Shown: piece by piece, positions 52,785-60,395 of the stretch
Numbering within the stretch: the stretch's first letter is position 1
Layout: each line of letters starts with the position of its first letter
Source: an uncultured bacterium
GTDB lineage: Bacteria > Bacillota > Clostridia > Lachnospirales > Lachnospiraceae
Direction: 5' to 3'
Length of the DNA: 60,395 nucleotides
Assembly (NCBI GenBank): GCA_947073545.1
Contig: CAMTMP010000027.1
Span: 1-60,395, forward strand
Notes under the pieces: model-generated
Databases searched by the model: none
What the model was told of the DNA's origin: nothing
Seen by the model: only the letters and a program-made list of their open reading frames with translations
Position numbers and translations under genes: made by a program

Positions 52785-53252
52785 TCAAAATCCCTCTTCT
52801 CTCCTCTGCCTGCGCATTTCCCGTCTTCTGATTCCGGCCTCCCACTCCGCCTTTTCCGACTCGGTCTCAATAATAAGCCCCGGCACCTCTGTGGGACACC
52901 CTTTTTCGTCAATCGCAACCAGTGTAAGATAAGCCCGGTTTATGGGCTTTCTGATGCCGTCCATACTCTCAATATAAGTATCTACCCGCACTTCCATGGA
53001 CGTTCTGCCCACATAAGTCACCCTGCCGATCAGCACGATCAGATCTTTCAGATAAGCTCCCCGGATGAATTTCAGATTATCGACAGAAGCCGTTATCACG
53101 TCATGCTGCGCATGGCGGATGCCCACCAGCCCCGCCAGCTCGTCGATCCACTCCATCAGCCTGCCGCCAAACAGTCTTCCGGCGCCGTTTAAATGCGCCG
53201 GGCGTACCTGATATACCTGCTCTATTCTGGATTCCGATACCTTCTTTTCCAT
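52785..53252 (-). CDS. Acyl-CoA thioesterase, YciA-type hotdog protein
   Basis: About 155 residues from the ATG at 53252 (MEKKVSESRIEQV), with AAGGGAG six bases upstream; the longer frame to 53339 runs through noncoding sequence and overlaps the neighbouring gene. LNGAGRLFGGRLMEWIDELA is the HotDog helix with the catalytic Asp. It hydrolyses acyl-CoA to free acid and CoA. The last 25 residues are rich in Arg and Glu. Confidence 0.88.
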   Translation of the reverse strand: MEKKVSESRIEQVYQVRPAHLNGAGRLFGGRLMEWIDELAGLVGIRHAQHDVITASVDNLKFIRGAYLKDLIVLIGRVTYVGRTSMEVRVDTYIESMDGIRKPINRAYLTLVAIDEKGCPTEVPGLIIETESEKAEWEAGIRRREMRRQRREEGF

Positions 53253-53326
53253 ATCGTCTCCCTTCCCGAAAGGCTTTCCCGTTTCACTGTGTCTATTATA
53301 GCGCACCCGCATGCCGCTTACAAGTT

Positions 53327-54319
53327 TTACCGCCCGCAACCTGCCCCGCCGTCCCAGTATTTCAAGACCTGTTCTTTCGTCAGCGAATCGGCAAACTCCT
53401 TCTTCAACTGCAAAAAGTAAGCAAGATCCGTCAAGATGCCGTACAAAACCGCCCGGTCCTCAAACTCCTGCCTCGTACCCGGCAGTTCGGAAACCTGCAT
53501 CCGTCTAAGCACCTCTTCCCGCTTCGCAAGCAGCTCTCTCGCATTGTTGGATTCTCCAAAGGAAACGGCAGTCTCATCAAGCAGTTCCGCCACCTGCGCC
53601 GTCTGCGGCAAAACCGTGCGCATACTCATAATCTTCTTATAAATATCCCGCAGGACAACCGTCTGCTGCTCCCGCATATTCATATAGTCGATAAAATACT
53701 TCGACTCCTGAAAAAACGTATTGTTCATATAGGCAAAAGCCTGCTTTTTTCCAGCGGCAATATCCGCCTGCAGCTTGTCAAAGCAGCTTCCCGTATAATC
53801 CGACCGGTTTTCCTTGCCGATATATTCCGACATGCGGGAGAGTACCGTCCGCAGATCCTCCTCCAGACGATACTGCATCAAACGGATCTCTTTTTCCTTT
53901 CCCGGCATGTACAGATTCAACAGCGTACCGATTCCCGCCCCGATCAGTAAAAGCAGCGCCTCGTTTCCGATAAAGGCAAATGACATGTTCTTTTCCATAA
54001 GGTAATGCGTCGCCAAAACCGCATTGATGGAGACCGCCTCCCCAAAATGAAGCGGAATGCAGCAGGCAATGAAAAGGAACAAAAAAATCCCGTAAGAAAA
54101 CACATGATACCCGACAACATGAAAAGCGGTATAAGCCAGAACCGTCGCCAGCAAAAAGGCGCATATCCTTTTCACGGAAATGATAATCGTCTCTCTGGAA
54201 GTGTCCTGTATCGTCAGAAGCGTTATAATGCCCGCCGCGGTGCTATAGCACAGCCCCAGCATGTCAGCAAGAAAAATCGATATCACGCTTCCTACGGCGA
54301 TCTTAACCAGTTTTAACAT
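53327..54319 (-). CDS. Aromatic acid exporter family membrane protein
   Basis: A 330-residue protein with an N-terminal half of about five to six membrane helices and a C-terminal cytoplasmic helical half. Opening MLKLVKIAVGSVISIFLADM and the segment YSTAAGIITLLTIQDTSRET followed by IIISVKRI are typical of ArAE_1 (DUF939) proteins. The C-terminal domain from about residue 170 is helical and carries FQESKYFIDYMNMREQQTVV-like sequence. Transport substrate unproven. Confidence 0.85.
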   Translation of the reverse strand: MLKLVKIAVGSVISIFLADMLGLCYSTAAGIITLLTIQDTSRETIIISVKRICAFLLATVLAYTAFHVVGYHVFSYGIFLFLFIACCIPLHFGEAVSINAVLATHYLMEKNMSFAFIGNEALLLLIGAGIGTLLNLYMPGKEKEIRLMQYRLEEDLRTVLSRMSEYIGKENRSDYTGSCFDKLQADIAAGKKQAFAYMNNTFFQESKYFIDYMNMREQQTVVLRDIYKKIMSMRTVLPQTAQVAELLDETAVSFGESNNARELLAKREEVLRRMQVSELPGTRQEFEDRAVLYGILTDLAYFLQLKKEFADSLTKEQVLKYWDGGAGCGR

Positions 54320-54372
54320 AGAATGCGCCTTTCCCTCCCCGTCTGCACGGCCATCATACGGACATTCCTGTT

Positions 54373-55563
54373 TTATGCCGACGGCACATATCTGTTATAG
54401 ATTTCCACATGATCATAAATGCACCGCCAGCTGCTTGTAGAACCCGCTGTGACGCATATATACGGCGTTTTGCCCGCATATATCTCATAGCTGACGGCAC
54501 AGTTTTTTGACTGGACGATATACCCCGTCTTGGCGCAGAGCACTTCGCCGCCTGTATCCTTGTCCTCAATCTTGCGAAGAAACCAGTTGGAGATTTCAAT
54601 CCCGTCGGGATGCTCTTTCGTCGGCTTCGTCGTGTAAATATGCTCCGACATGACCTTCCTGCAAAATTCGTTCTCCACTGCCGCCTTCATAATAACCGCC
54701 ATATCATAAACCGTGCTGTAATGGTTCTCGTCATAAAGCCCGACACAGTTGGTAAAATTGGTGCTGTCCGCGATGCCTAGATCCGCCAATTTCTGGTTCA
54801 TCAGCTCCACAAAAGCCTCCTGAGAACCTGACACATAAACGGCAAGCCCAAGCGCTGCATCCCCGCCGGAATGCATGGCCGTTCCGTAGAACAGATCCCG
54901 CACCGACACCTTTTCCCCGTCCAAAAACCCCACAGAGCTGCAGTCATTGACATAGGCATAGTCCGTGATCTCCAACGTCATCGTGAACATATCGTCAAGT
55001 TTCTCTTCCGGGATATGTTCCGCCGCTACCAGTACCGTCAGAACCTTCGTCATGGACGCCGGAAGGATTCTCTCGCTGGCACCCTTTGCCGCGAGAATCG
55101 TATCCGTGTCCTCATTCACGAGAATGGCATTGGTGCTGATCACGTCCGCACTGTCAATAAAAACCGTATTCTCCGTCTCATCAAAACGATAAACGGGAAG
55201 TTCTTCCTCTGTTTCCGTATCCTCCGTCTCCGGTTCCCCGGAATCTTCTATCCTTATGCTCTCGTCTATTTTTTCAATTTCCGGCCTGTCCGGCTGCTCC
55301 ACAGCTTCCACCGCCTGCTCCTTGGCGTCTTCCGCTTCTCCCGCTTTTTTGTTATGTTTAACGGTTGCGGCAATCAAAACGGTGATTACACCGACTATAA
55401 CAAAAAACAGAACCCGCTGCATCATCTGCCGCCTTCTCATGCGGCGCTGTCTCTCGCGCCGCATACGCTGCCTTCTCTCGTATCGCAGACGGTATTCCCG
55501 TTCTTCTCTGTCTTCTTCTACAGTCAAATCTTTCTGACTCTCGTCAAAATAGGGTTCTGTCAT
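54373..55563 (-). CDS. D-alanyl-D-alanine carboxypeptidase (PBP5/DacF family)
   Basis: A 396-residue penicillin-binding protein. A very basic cytoplasmic tail (RRQRMRRERQRRMRRRQ), one membrane helix (VLFFVIVGVITVLIAATV), then an acidic linker to about residue 125. The catalytic domain shows the SxxK motif PASMTKVL (Ser170, Lys173), SGGDAA (Ser232) in place of the usual SxN, and CAKTGY (KTG from Lys345). It removes terminal D-Ala from peptidoglycan stem peptides. The N-terminal anchor is a variant; many PBP5 relatives use a C-terminal amphipathic helix. Confidence 0.88.
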   Translation of the reverse strand: MTEPYFDESQKDLTVEEDREEREYRLRYERRQRMRRERQRRMRRRQMMQRVLFFVIVGVITVLIAATVKHNKKAGEAEDAKEQAVEAVEQPDRPEIEKIDESIRIEDSGEPETEDTETEEELPVYRFDETENTVFIDSADVISTNAILVNEDTDTILAAKGASERILPASMTKVLTVLVAAEHIPEEKLDDMFTMTLEITDYAYVNDCSSVGFLDGEKVSVRDLFYGTAMHSGGDAALGLAVYVSGSQEAFVELMNQKLADLGIADSTNFTNCVGLYDENHYSTVYDMAVIMKAAVENEFCRKVMSEHIYTTKPTKEHPDGIEISNWFLRKIEDKDTGGEVLCAKTGYIVQSKNCAVSYEIYAGKTPYICVTAGSTSSWRCIYDHVEIYNRYVPSA

Positions 55564-55853
55564 TATTCCTCCAAACCTTGCCTCGTCAGCTTATTTACCA
55601 TACATGGTACCTTTTCCAATATGTGTCCATGAAATAGGTTCATATGGTTATCCTGTGATTAGCGGGACAAAAGTACGATATTTTCCATGTGCGTGGAGAC
55701 GGGATCAGAATACTACATGACAAAAATTATCGGTCAAAACTATCCCCATCTTTTGCCGGAGAGTATAGCAATTTTTCAGTTTACCCCACTGAGCGGTTTT
55801 CACCCCTTTTCGGAAAGCACAACCCCATACATACACTTCGACAAAACTATTGC
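55564..55853. other. Gap with no recognised gene
   Basis: These 290 bases lie between the carboxypeptidase gene and the broken HTH/zinc-ribbon gene. Open frames crossing it (for example 55689-56039 plus) show no known protein pattern and overlap the gene on the other strand. A shift to AT-rich sequence begins here. Confidence 0.4.
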
Positions 55854-56307
55854 TCAATTTGTTTCGCAATTAAGTATGTCTTTGAGCCAATTAGGAATCC
55901 TCAGAACTTTCTTCTCGGCAAGGATCACTTTCATAATTTCTTCGGTATCCTCCTTCCGCCAGAACCGATTACAGATGCAACAGTCATGACTGCAAAACTT
56001 CTGATTTTTCGTTTGACTCTCAAATTCTTTTCCGCATAACATGCACTTATTTTCATAAAAAAACGGATGATTTTTCACCCACGATCTACGACATTCATCC
56101 GGGCAATAAATCAGTTTTCGTCCAGCGGATTTCTTCCCTAATGGCTTGCCACATTGTTTACATAAACTGTCAGCGCAGACTGCTTCCATTTGCTTTGTAA
56201 TAAATTCTGACCTTGTCCCTTGGAAGGTCTAATGCGATTCCCAGCTTTTGGTAGACTAATCCCATATTCCGATGATGCTCGATAATTTGCTGCTGTTCCT
56301 TTGTCAT
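55854..56307 (-). pseudogene. Frameshifted HTH/zinc-ribbon protein gene
   Basis: An ATG at 56307 opens a 45-residue HTH segment (EQQQIIEHHRNMGLVYQKLG, ALDLPRDKVRIYYKANG) that stops at 56170. In the +1 frame, 56189-55854 continues with two zinc-ribbon units: CKQCGKPLG followed by YCPDECRRSW, then CMLCGKEFESQ followed by FCSHDCCICNRFW. In relatives I recall from Clostridia, HTH and ribbons are one protein, often beside mobile elements. The coding frames are offset by one base near 56180, so either a frameshift mutation or a programmed shift is present. Confidence 0.65.
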
Positions 56308-56434
56308 CTGAAATCAACGTCTTAACAAAACTAGTAATTCGGTAATCACTCTAAGTTACAAATTTTTCGAAAACTTCTAAAAGCCATCACATTGTAATAA
56401 CACTTGCTAATTACTCTATATCGTTTTTTCTCTA

Positions 56435-57076
56435 CTATTCTAACATTTCTAATAATTTTAATTGTTTTAAAAATTTATCAGCAATATAATATTGGATATC
56501 TAACTTTTCTACTGGCTGTTTTCTAGCTCTAATAGATATTTTAAGTTTTCCAACAGACACACTCATCAAGCCTATATTTAGTTCTCTAAATTGTTGCCTA
56601 TCAACTTTCGGCACATTTTCAGAACTTAATGCAACATATACTTCATTTGCATATTGTTTATATCTAGTAGCCTGCTCTAATCCCGCTTTCCAATCAGAAA
56701 TTTTCGCTTCTACAGCAATAAAATTCTTGGTAACAGCGTCAATTTTTTTAACAGAAGTAATATAATTACCACTAATTTTAATATAACCAAGACCTTCTAA
56801 CTCACGAAGAAAATGATGAAATTTCTTATTTACCCTTTCATCTGAAATTCTCACTTCATCCAGACTTACTTTTTTGTGATTATAAATCCCATTAAAATAG
56901 TAATATGCATTAAAATACTCATCAAATACAATATTGCTTCTATTTATATCCGTTGTATAAACAATATCTGCAATATTATTACCTCCTCGTAGTTCTCTGA
57001 CAATATATTGAGTCCCAAATCTTTCTTGTAAATCAAGAACCAATTTTTCCACCAATTCTTTTTCGTTTACAAACAT
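56435..57076 (-). CDS. PD-(D/E)XK nuclease-like protein with winged helix
   Basis: A 213-residue protein. Candidate active-site residues are Asp37 (NNIADIVYTTD), then Glu123 and Lys125 in AVEAKISDWK, followed by Gln135 in EQATRYKQYANEVYVAL, which has the pattern of restriction-endonuclease-fold proteins. Between the two acidic parts, residues 70-110 (VNKKFHHFLRELEGLGYIKI) look like a winged helix. It is the last gene of the island operon, 21 bp after the kinase-like gene. Very AT-rich. No named family is claimed. Confidence 0.6.
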   Translation of the reverse strand: MFVNEKELVEKLVLDLQERFGTQYIVRELRGGNNIADIVYTTDINRSNIVFDEYFNAYYYFNGIYNHKKVSLDEVRISDERVNKKFHHFLRELEGLGYIKISGNYITSVKKIDAVTKNFIAVEAKISDWKAGLEQATRYKQYANEVYVALSSENVPKVDRQQFRELNIGLMSVSVGKLKISIRARKQPVEKLDIQYYIADKFLKQLKLLEMLE

Positions 57077-57097
57077 AATTCCACCTACTCAACTTAA

Positions 57098-59095
57098 TTA
57101 AACTATTTTCTTTATATTCTTTAACAGTTTATAATAATCCGTATTCTTTTGACTCCCCATAATTTCCTTTGGAATAGAATCCAAGTTCTTCAATGCGTTA
57201 TCAATACGCTCTCTTAAATAAGTAATACGTTCTTCTCCATCATACTGATTAAATTTGTCCACTTCTTCTATCATCATTTGCCAATGATGCAGCTGTACTC
57301 CTTTATCTCCAGTACCTATTTCAATCGCCGGTTTACCATTGCACCACTTACATCTGCATCCACCATAATAATTATATATTTGTTCAAACGCAAACGTATC
57401 TTTTTTCGGATAAGTCAAAAAAGATATTACTTGTGGAAAATAAAATTTTGAGTATAAATTGAACGTATCTTTTTCTTCTTTTATATATTGCTCATCAAAA
57501 TATTCTATGCTTGCTAATCCAAGTGAAAAACCATGTATCCCCTTAGCAATCAATGTTAATCCTAAGGGTATTGGAACTTTCAAAGCAATAACGGGTTTAC
57601 TTGTATATTTCTGCAAATTAACCATAAACTCAAGATAACTTCCTAATGATTGCTCATTTAACTGTTTCATATCCGAAACTTGCACAATAAATCCATCTAC
57701 TTTTGCATGAACAAAATATGATAATATTTTATCTGCTTGAAAAACCAAATGTCCAAGCCCAATTGATATCATTGCATATTTCTCTTGCCCTTCCTCAACC
57801 ACCTGTAAACTTTCATCAATCAATTGAATATTCATTCTAATCCAATCATCAACTTTCTCTACAGGATAATCTGTATTACTTATATAATGATATGGTAAAA
57901 TTAATTTCCGCCCCATCGAAACTGTCGCATACCATTTATCAATATAATCTTTTCGTTTCTGAGGGTTATGTAAGTATTCCAAAGAAATTACGCCTTTTTC
58001 CGGCGCATAGGGCAATTCTACAAGCCCTTTTGTATTGCCAAACGCAACATAAGACAATCTTTGAGTTGATGGATCAATTATTACATTCTCAAAATTGTTA
58101 TTAGTAAAATGTAAATGTAGTCTTTTCATCCAATTTTGAACATGAATGGGATAAATAATATCTACATTATTAACTTTCTCAAATTGTTCTGTAACATCTT
58201 TTTCTCGATATACCCACGCATAATATTTTCCTATAGTTACTAATTCTTCTTGAATATTCTTTTTATCAAATGAATCTATGAACTCATCAACTGTCTGAAA
58301 GCGTGCAAATGGTTCCTTTGCCGTTGCCTTAAATATAATATTTTCCAACCCATCACTTATATTTGGATTGTACTGTTTTGGTGGGATGATAGGATCATTC
58401 AGAATTTTCATCAATAACTCGGGTAATGTTGAAGCTTTATAGGGAATATTTTTAGTCAGCATTTCATATAAAATTATTCCCAAAGCATATATATCTGCTC
58501 TATAGTCAATATGTTTGCTATCCTTCAATTGTTCTGGAGACATGTACAACGGCGAACCAATTTGAGTACCTGTTGATGTTATCGAGGAAAAATCTATAAT
58601 TTTACTCAAACCATAATCAATTATTTTTACATTTAGACTGTCATCAATCATTATATTGTCTGGTTTTAAATCTCTATGAATAATACCCGCATTTTCAATA
58701 ATAGTATTATGCAAATCTCTTACACCATACAAAACACTTACAAATATGCGAATCAATGTTTCCAGTTCAACATCATTTCTTAAAAAACTTCTTAAAGTCC
58801 TTCCCTGAAAATATTCCATTACTATGACATATTCCATTATGCCAAACTCATTTTTAAAATAAAAATCTTCCTGATATTTAATCAGATTTTCTCCTTTTAC
58901 ATTCTTTAAAACATCTATTTCTCTTGTGATTCGATTTTGTTCATTCTTAAATTCATCTAAAATATAAGTCTCTGATAAAACTTTTGCAGCATATACATTA
59001 TTGTCTTTTGAAACTCTATATACAGCACCAAAACTCCCACTTCCAAGCGCTTCTTCAAATAAATATCCGTTAATCACTTGTCCAACAATATTCAT
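57098..59095 (-). CDS. Ser/Thr protein kinase fused to TGT-like zinc domain
   Basis: A 665-residue protein. Residues 1-280 are a Hanks-type kinase: GSGSFGAVYRV (G-loop), Lys38 in YAAKVL, HRDLKPDN (140-147), KIIDYGLSK with DYG instead of DFG, and SPLYMSPEQL. From about 290 the sequence is a different domain that ends with Cys580, Cys582, Cys585 and His603 in GGCRCKWCNGK...LHH. This spacing resembles the zinc site of tRNA-guanine transglycosylase (CxCxxC then HH). LKVPIPLGLTLIAKGIHGFS preceding it resembles barrel strands. Assignment of the second domain is an inference. No transmembrane helix is seen, so it is cytoplasmic. Confidence 0.75.
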   Translation of the reverse strand: MNIVGQVINGYLFEEALGSGSFGAVYRVSKDNNVYAAKVLSETYILDEFKNEQNRITREIDVLKNVKGENLIKYQEDFYFKNEFGIMEYVIVMEYFQGRTLRSFLRNDVELETLIRIFVSVLYGVRDLHNTIIENAGIIHRDLKPDNIMIDDSLNVKIIDYGLSKIIDFSSITSTGTQIGSPLYMSPEQLKDSKHIDYRADIYALGIILYEMLTKNIPYKASTLPELLMKILNDPIIPPKQYNPNISDGLENIIFKATAKEPFARFQTVDEFIDSFDKKNIQEELVTIGKYYAWVYREKDVTEQFEKVNNVDIIYPIHVQNWMKRLHLHFTNNNFENVIIDPSTQRLSYVAFGNTKGLVELPYAPEKGVISLEYLHNPQKRKDYIDKWYATVSMGRKLILPYHYISNTDYPVEKVDDWIRMNIQLIDESLQVVEEGQEKYAMISIGLGHLVFQADKILSYFVHAKVDGFIVQVSDMKQLNEQSLGSYLEFMVNLQKYTSKPVIALKVPIPLGLTLIAKGIHGFSLGLASIEYFDEQYIKEEKDTFNLYSKFYFPQVISFLTYPKKDTFAFEQIYNYYGGCRCKWCNGKPAIEIGTGDKGVQLHHWQMMIEEVDKFNQYDGEERITYLRERIDNALKNLDSIPKEIMGSQKNTDYYKLLKNIKKIV

Positions 59096-59225
59096 TCAAA
59101 AATCCCCCTAATCCCTTCTATTTCTTTAATTTAAGTAATACTTCTCTTCCAAGAACTTTATTCATTGTATCACATTGCTTCTAATTTTTCTATTATACTG
59201 TCGCTTTTATGGATATAACATTTCG

Positions 59226-60212
59226 TTACAATAATCTTTGAATAGCATCAATAATATCCTGATACAAATTTTTACTTTCCCGAGCTTTGCTGATATGTGA
59301 ACCTTTCAAACCATCTGAACCATTGCACTTATATACGGGCTTATGTGCATTCAAAGAATAAGGTACTAAACTATGTAAATTAGGAATTTTTCCAAGTAAA
59401 TAATTTTCCTTTTCATCATTTTGACCAAGTGGACCTAATTGCTCTACAATATTCTTCCTGACAGCTTCATCCACTTTATCCCCAAATATACTCCACCCTA
59501 TCGTCATCCCTGACTTAGTATCGCGGATATTATGTTGCTGTGTAACATAACCTAAGAATTTTGGTGCACCATGCGGTAATTCATCTAAAGAAATTCCACT
59601 ATTTGGACTTTTCCATTTTCTTAAATTGTTCTCCCATTCATCATGCCATGAAATAAATTTATTTCCTAGATTTTGCGTACCCTTAATAGAAAACAAATCA
59701 GGCGATAGTGGAGTAATAAAATAATCACACCCCCCTAAAACAGTTCGATTCAAGGCTCCCAAGTTTGGTCCCAAATCAATTAACACTACTTCTGCCGCAC
59801 ACTTTTGGGCTGCAAATTTAATATATCTATTGATTGCAATTTGTACCCTAATAGATGCTGGTTGAACACTTGCACTTGCCCACGTTTCACCAAGTCGATC
59901 TTCATATATGTTCAAATCTATATCACCGGGAACTAAATATAAATTTTCTCCGATGCAAAGAGCTTGCCTCGTTCTAATATCACCAACGCCCTCTGAAACA
60001 GGTTGAATCACTCTGTAAATACTATTTCCACGTTCAGACCAACTCTTTTTTATTTCTGAATCATCTAATACATAAGCTGTTAGATTACATTGACTGTCGC
60101 AATCAACCATTAATGTGCATATACCAGCATCTGCTAAGAGATTTGCAATATGGAATAAATATGTGGTTTTTCCAACACCACCCTTATTATTAAAAATAGC
60201 AATTTGAATCAT
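59226..60212 (-). CDS. ParA-family ATPase
   Basis: About 328 residues from the ATG at 60212 (MIQIAIFNNKGG), with AAGGGGAAG close before it; the longer frame to 60320 is low-complexity. Deviant Walker A is NNKGGVGKTT, Walker A' region MVDCDSQCNLT, and VLIDLGPNLGALNR is the Walker B segment. Late segments (LFSIKGTQNL, HKPVYKC) are also typical of ParA/Soj. ParA proteins move or position cargo; in this island, followed by a kinase and nuclease, it may act in a defence or plasmid-maintenance role. No ParB gene is seen in the window. Confidence 0.85.
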   Translation of the reverse strand: MIQIAIFNNKGGVGKTTYLFHIANLLADAGICTLMVDCDSQCNLTAYVLDDSEIKKSWSERGNSIYRVIQPVSEGVGDIRTRQALCIGENLYLVPGDIDLNIYEDRLGETWASASVQPASIRVQIAINRYIKFAAQKCAAEVVLIDLGPNLGALNRTVLGGCDYFITPLSPDLFSIKGTQNLGNKFISWHDEWENNLRKWKSPNSGISLDELPHGAPKFLGYVTQQHNIRDTKSGMTIGWSIFGDKVDEAVRKNIVEQLGPLGQNDEKENYLLGKIPNLHSLVPYSLNAHKPVYKCNGSDGLKGSHISKARESKNLYQDIIDAIQRLL

Positions 60213-60345
60213 TTGACTTCCCCTTTTCATTTGTTCTCTAACCATTTTTGAATTACTATCTCCATTATAACTTCCACCTGAACCACTCACAACTCTTTTT
60301 CGGCATAATTTATGAACCAACTAGTGTACCGACACGTTGATATTT

Positions 60346-60381
60346 AGATTTACTACTGCCTCTTTAGGCAGTAGTAAATCT
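60346..60381. repeat. Perfect 15-bp hairpin at right end
   Basis: AGATTTACTACTGCC (60346-60360) pairs perfectly with GGCAGTAGTAAATCT (60367-60381) around the loop TCTTTA. There is no T-run after it on either strand, so a simple terminator is unlikely. It lies 134 bp upstream of the ParA start and could mark the edge of an element, an origin or a regulatory RNA structure. Confidence 0.65.
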
Positions 60382-60395
60382 GGGATACAAAGAAC

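Noticed and set aside
54871..55632. 253-codon plus frame opposite the carboxypeptidase
   Set aside because: Mirror of a gene with all three penicillin-binding motifs. No family features.
55689..56039. 116-codon plus frame over the HTH/zinc-ribbon gene
   Set aside because: No domain, no ribosome site, and it overlaps clear zinc-ribbon coding on the minus strand.
4571..56160. Recurrent 9-base string GTTTACATA at several places (near 4578, 6144, 7210, 14031, 19861, 56156 and reversed near 51830)
   Set aside because: Several copies lie in coding sequence and simply encode Tyr-Val-Asn. Spacing and context show no pattern, so chance and codon use are enough.
1..60395. tRNA, rRNA or known riboswitch
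   Set aside because: None recognised on reading. A covariance-model search would be needed to exclude them fully.

Overview
The window looks like a chromosomal segment of a Gram-positive gut clostridium, most likely Lachnospiraceae. Evidence for this is the GH51/GH43 arabinan-degrading pair, the Mbeg1-like lipase, NdpA-type nucleoid protein, clostridial-type carboxypeptidase, the AGGAGG-type ribosome binding sites, and protein families typical of that group. No rRNA or tRNA gene was recognised. All assignments come from reading the sequence and from remembered family motifs; no database search was run.

Layout. (1) 1-19.6 kb, ordinary GC-richer core: arabinofuranosidases, glutamine amidotransferase, lipase, nucleoid protein, Na+/alanine symporter, MATE pump, Fe-S aldo/keto reductase, ZIP transporter, a giant secreted CAP/Ig-like protein, an MmcQ/YjbR protein, glutamine synthetase and a YdeI-like protein. 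(2) 19.7-23.7 kb, an AT-richer accessory patch: a deleted HAD pseudogene, an intact HAD hydrolase, a PIN-domain toxin-like pair, a divergent uracil-DNA-glycosylase-like gene and a hipBA-type pair. (3) 23.7-48.5 kb, a 25-kb leftward locus for a cell-surface glycan. Reading downstream from 48.5 kb it holds a GlfT-like GT2, two large HAD (COG5610-like) proteins, two GT4-type transferases, an ABC exporter with a Wzt-like ATPase, a methyltransferase with a repeated coiled coil, an acyltransferase, two related small membrane proteins, a nucleoside-hydrolase-like protein, a DPM1-like GT2, two DUF6020-like membrane proteins and a Dlt-like tail cassette (SGNH protein, MBOAT, carrier protein, adenylating ligase fused to a nitroreductase). 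(4) 48.6-49.5 kb, a serine recombinase inside a perfect 22-bp inverted repeat, directly upstream of the glycan locus. (5) 49.6-55.6 kb, ordinary genes: oleate hydratase, TetR regulator, TfoX-like protein, thioesterase, aromatic acid exporter-like protein and D,D-carboxypeptidase. (6) 55.8-60.4 kb, a strongly AT-rich island: a frameshifted HTH/zinc-ribbon gene, then a ParA-like ATPase, a Ser/Thr kinase fused to a TGT-like zinc domain, and a PD-(D/E)XK-like nuclease.

How the genes may work together. The glycan locus appears built to vary. It is headed by a probable invertible DNA switch. Three of its genes carry in-frame runs of exactly ten G residues, where loss or gain of one base would truncate the protein. 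The methyltransferase carries an 84-bp tandem repeat in its coiled coil, so its length could change; in the WbdD family that length is a molecular ruler for chain length. Together these would give on/off control of the locus, on/off decoration, and adjustable chain length. The second candidate novelty is the ParA/kinase-TGT-like/nuclease cassette at the right end, which has the look of a conflict or defence module but matches none that I can name.
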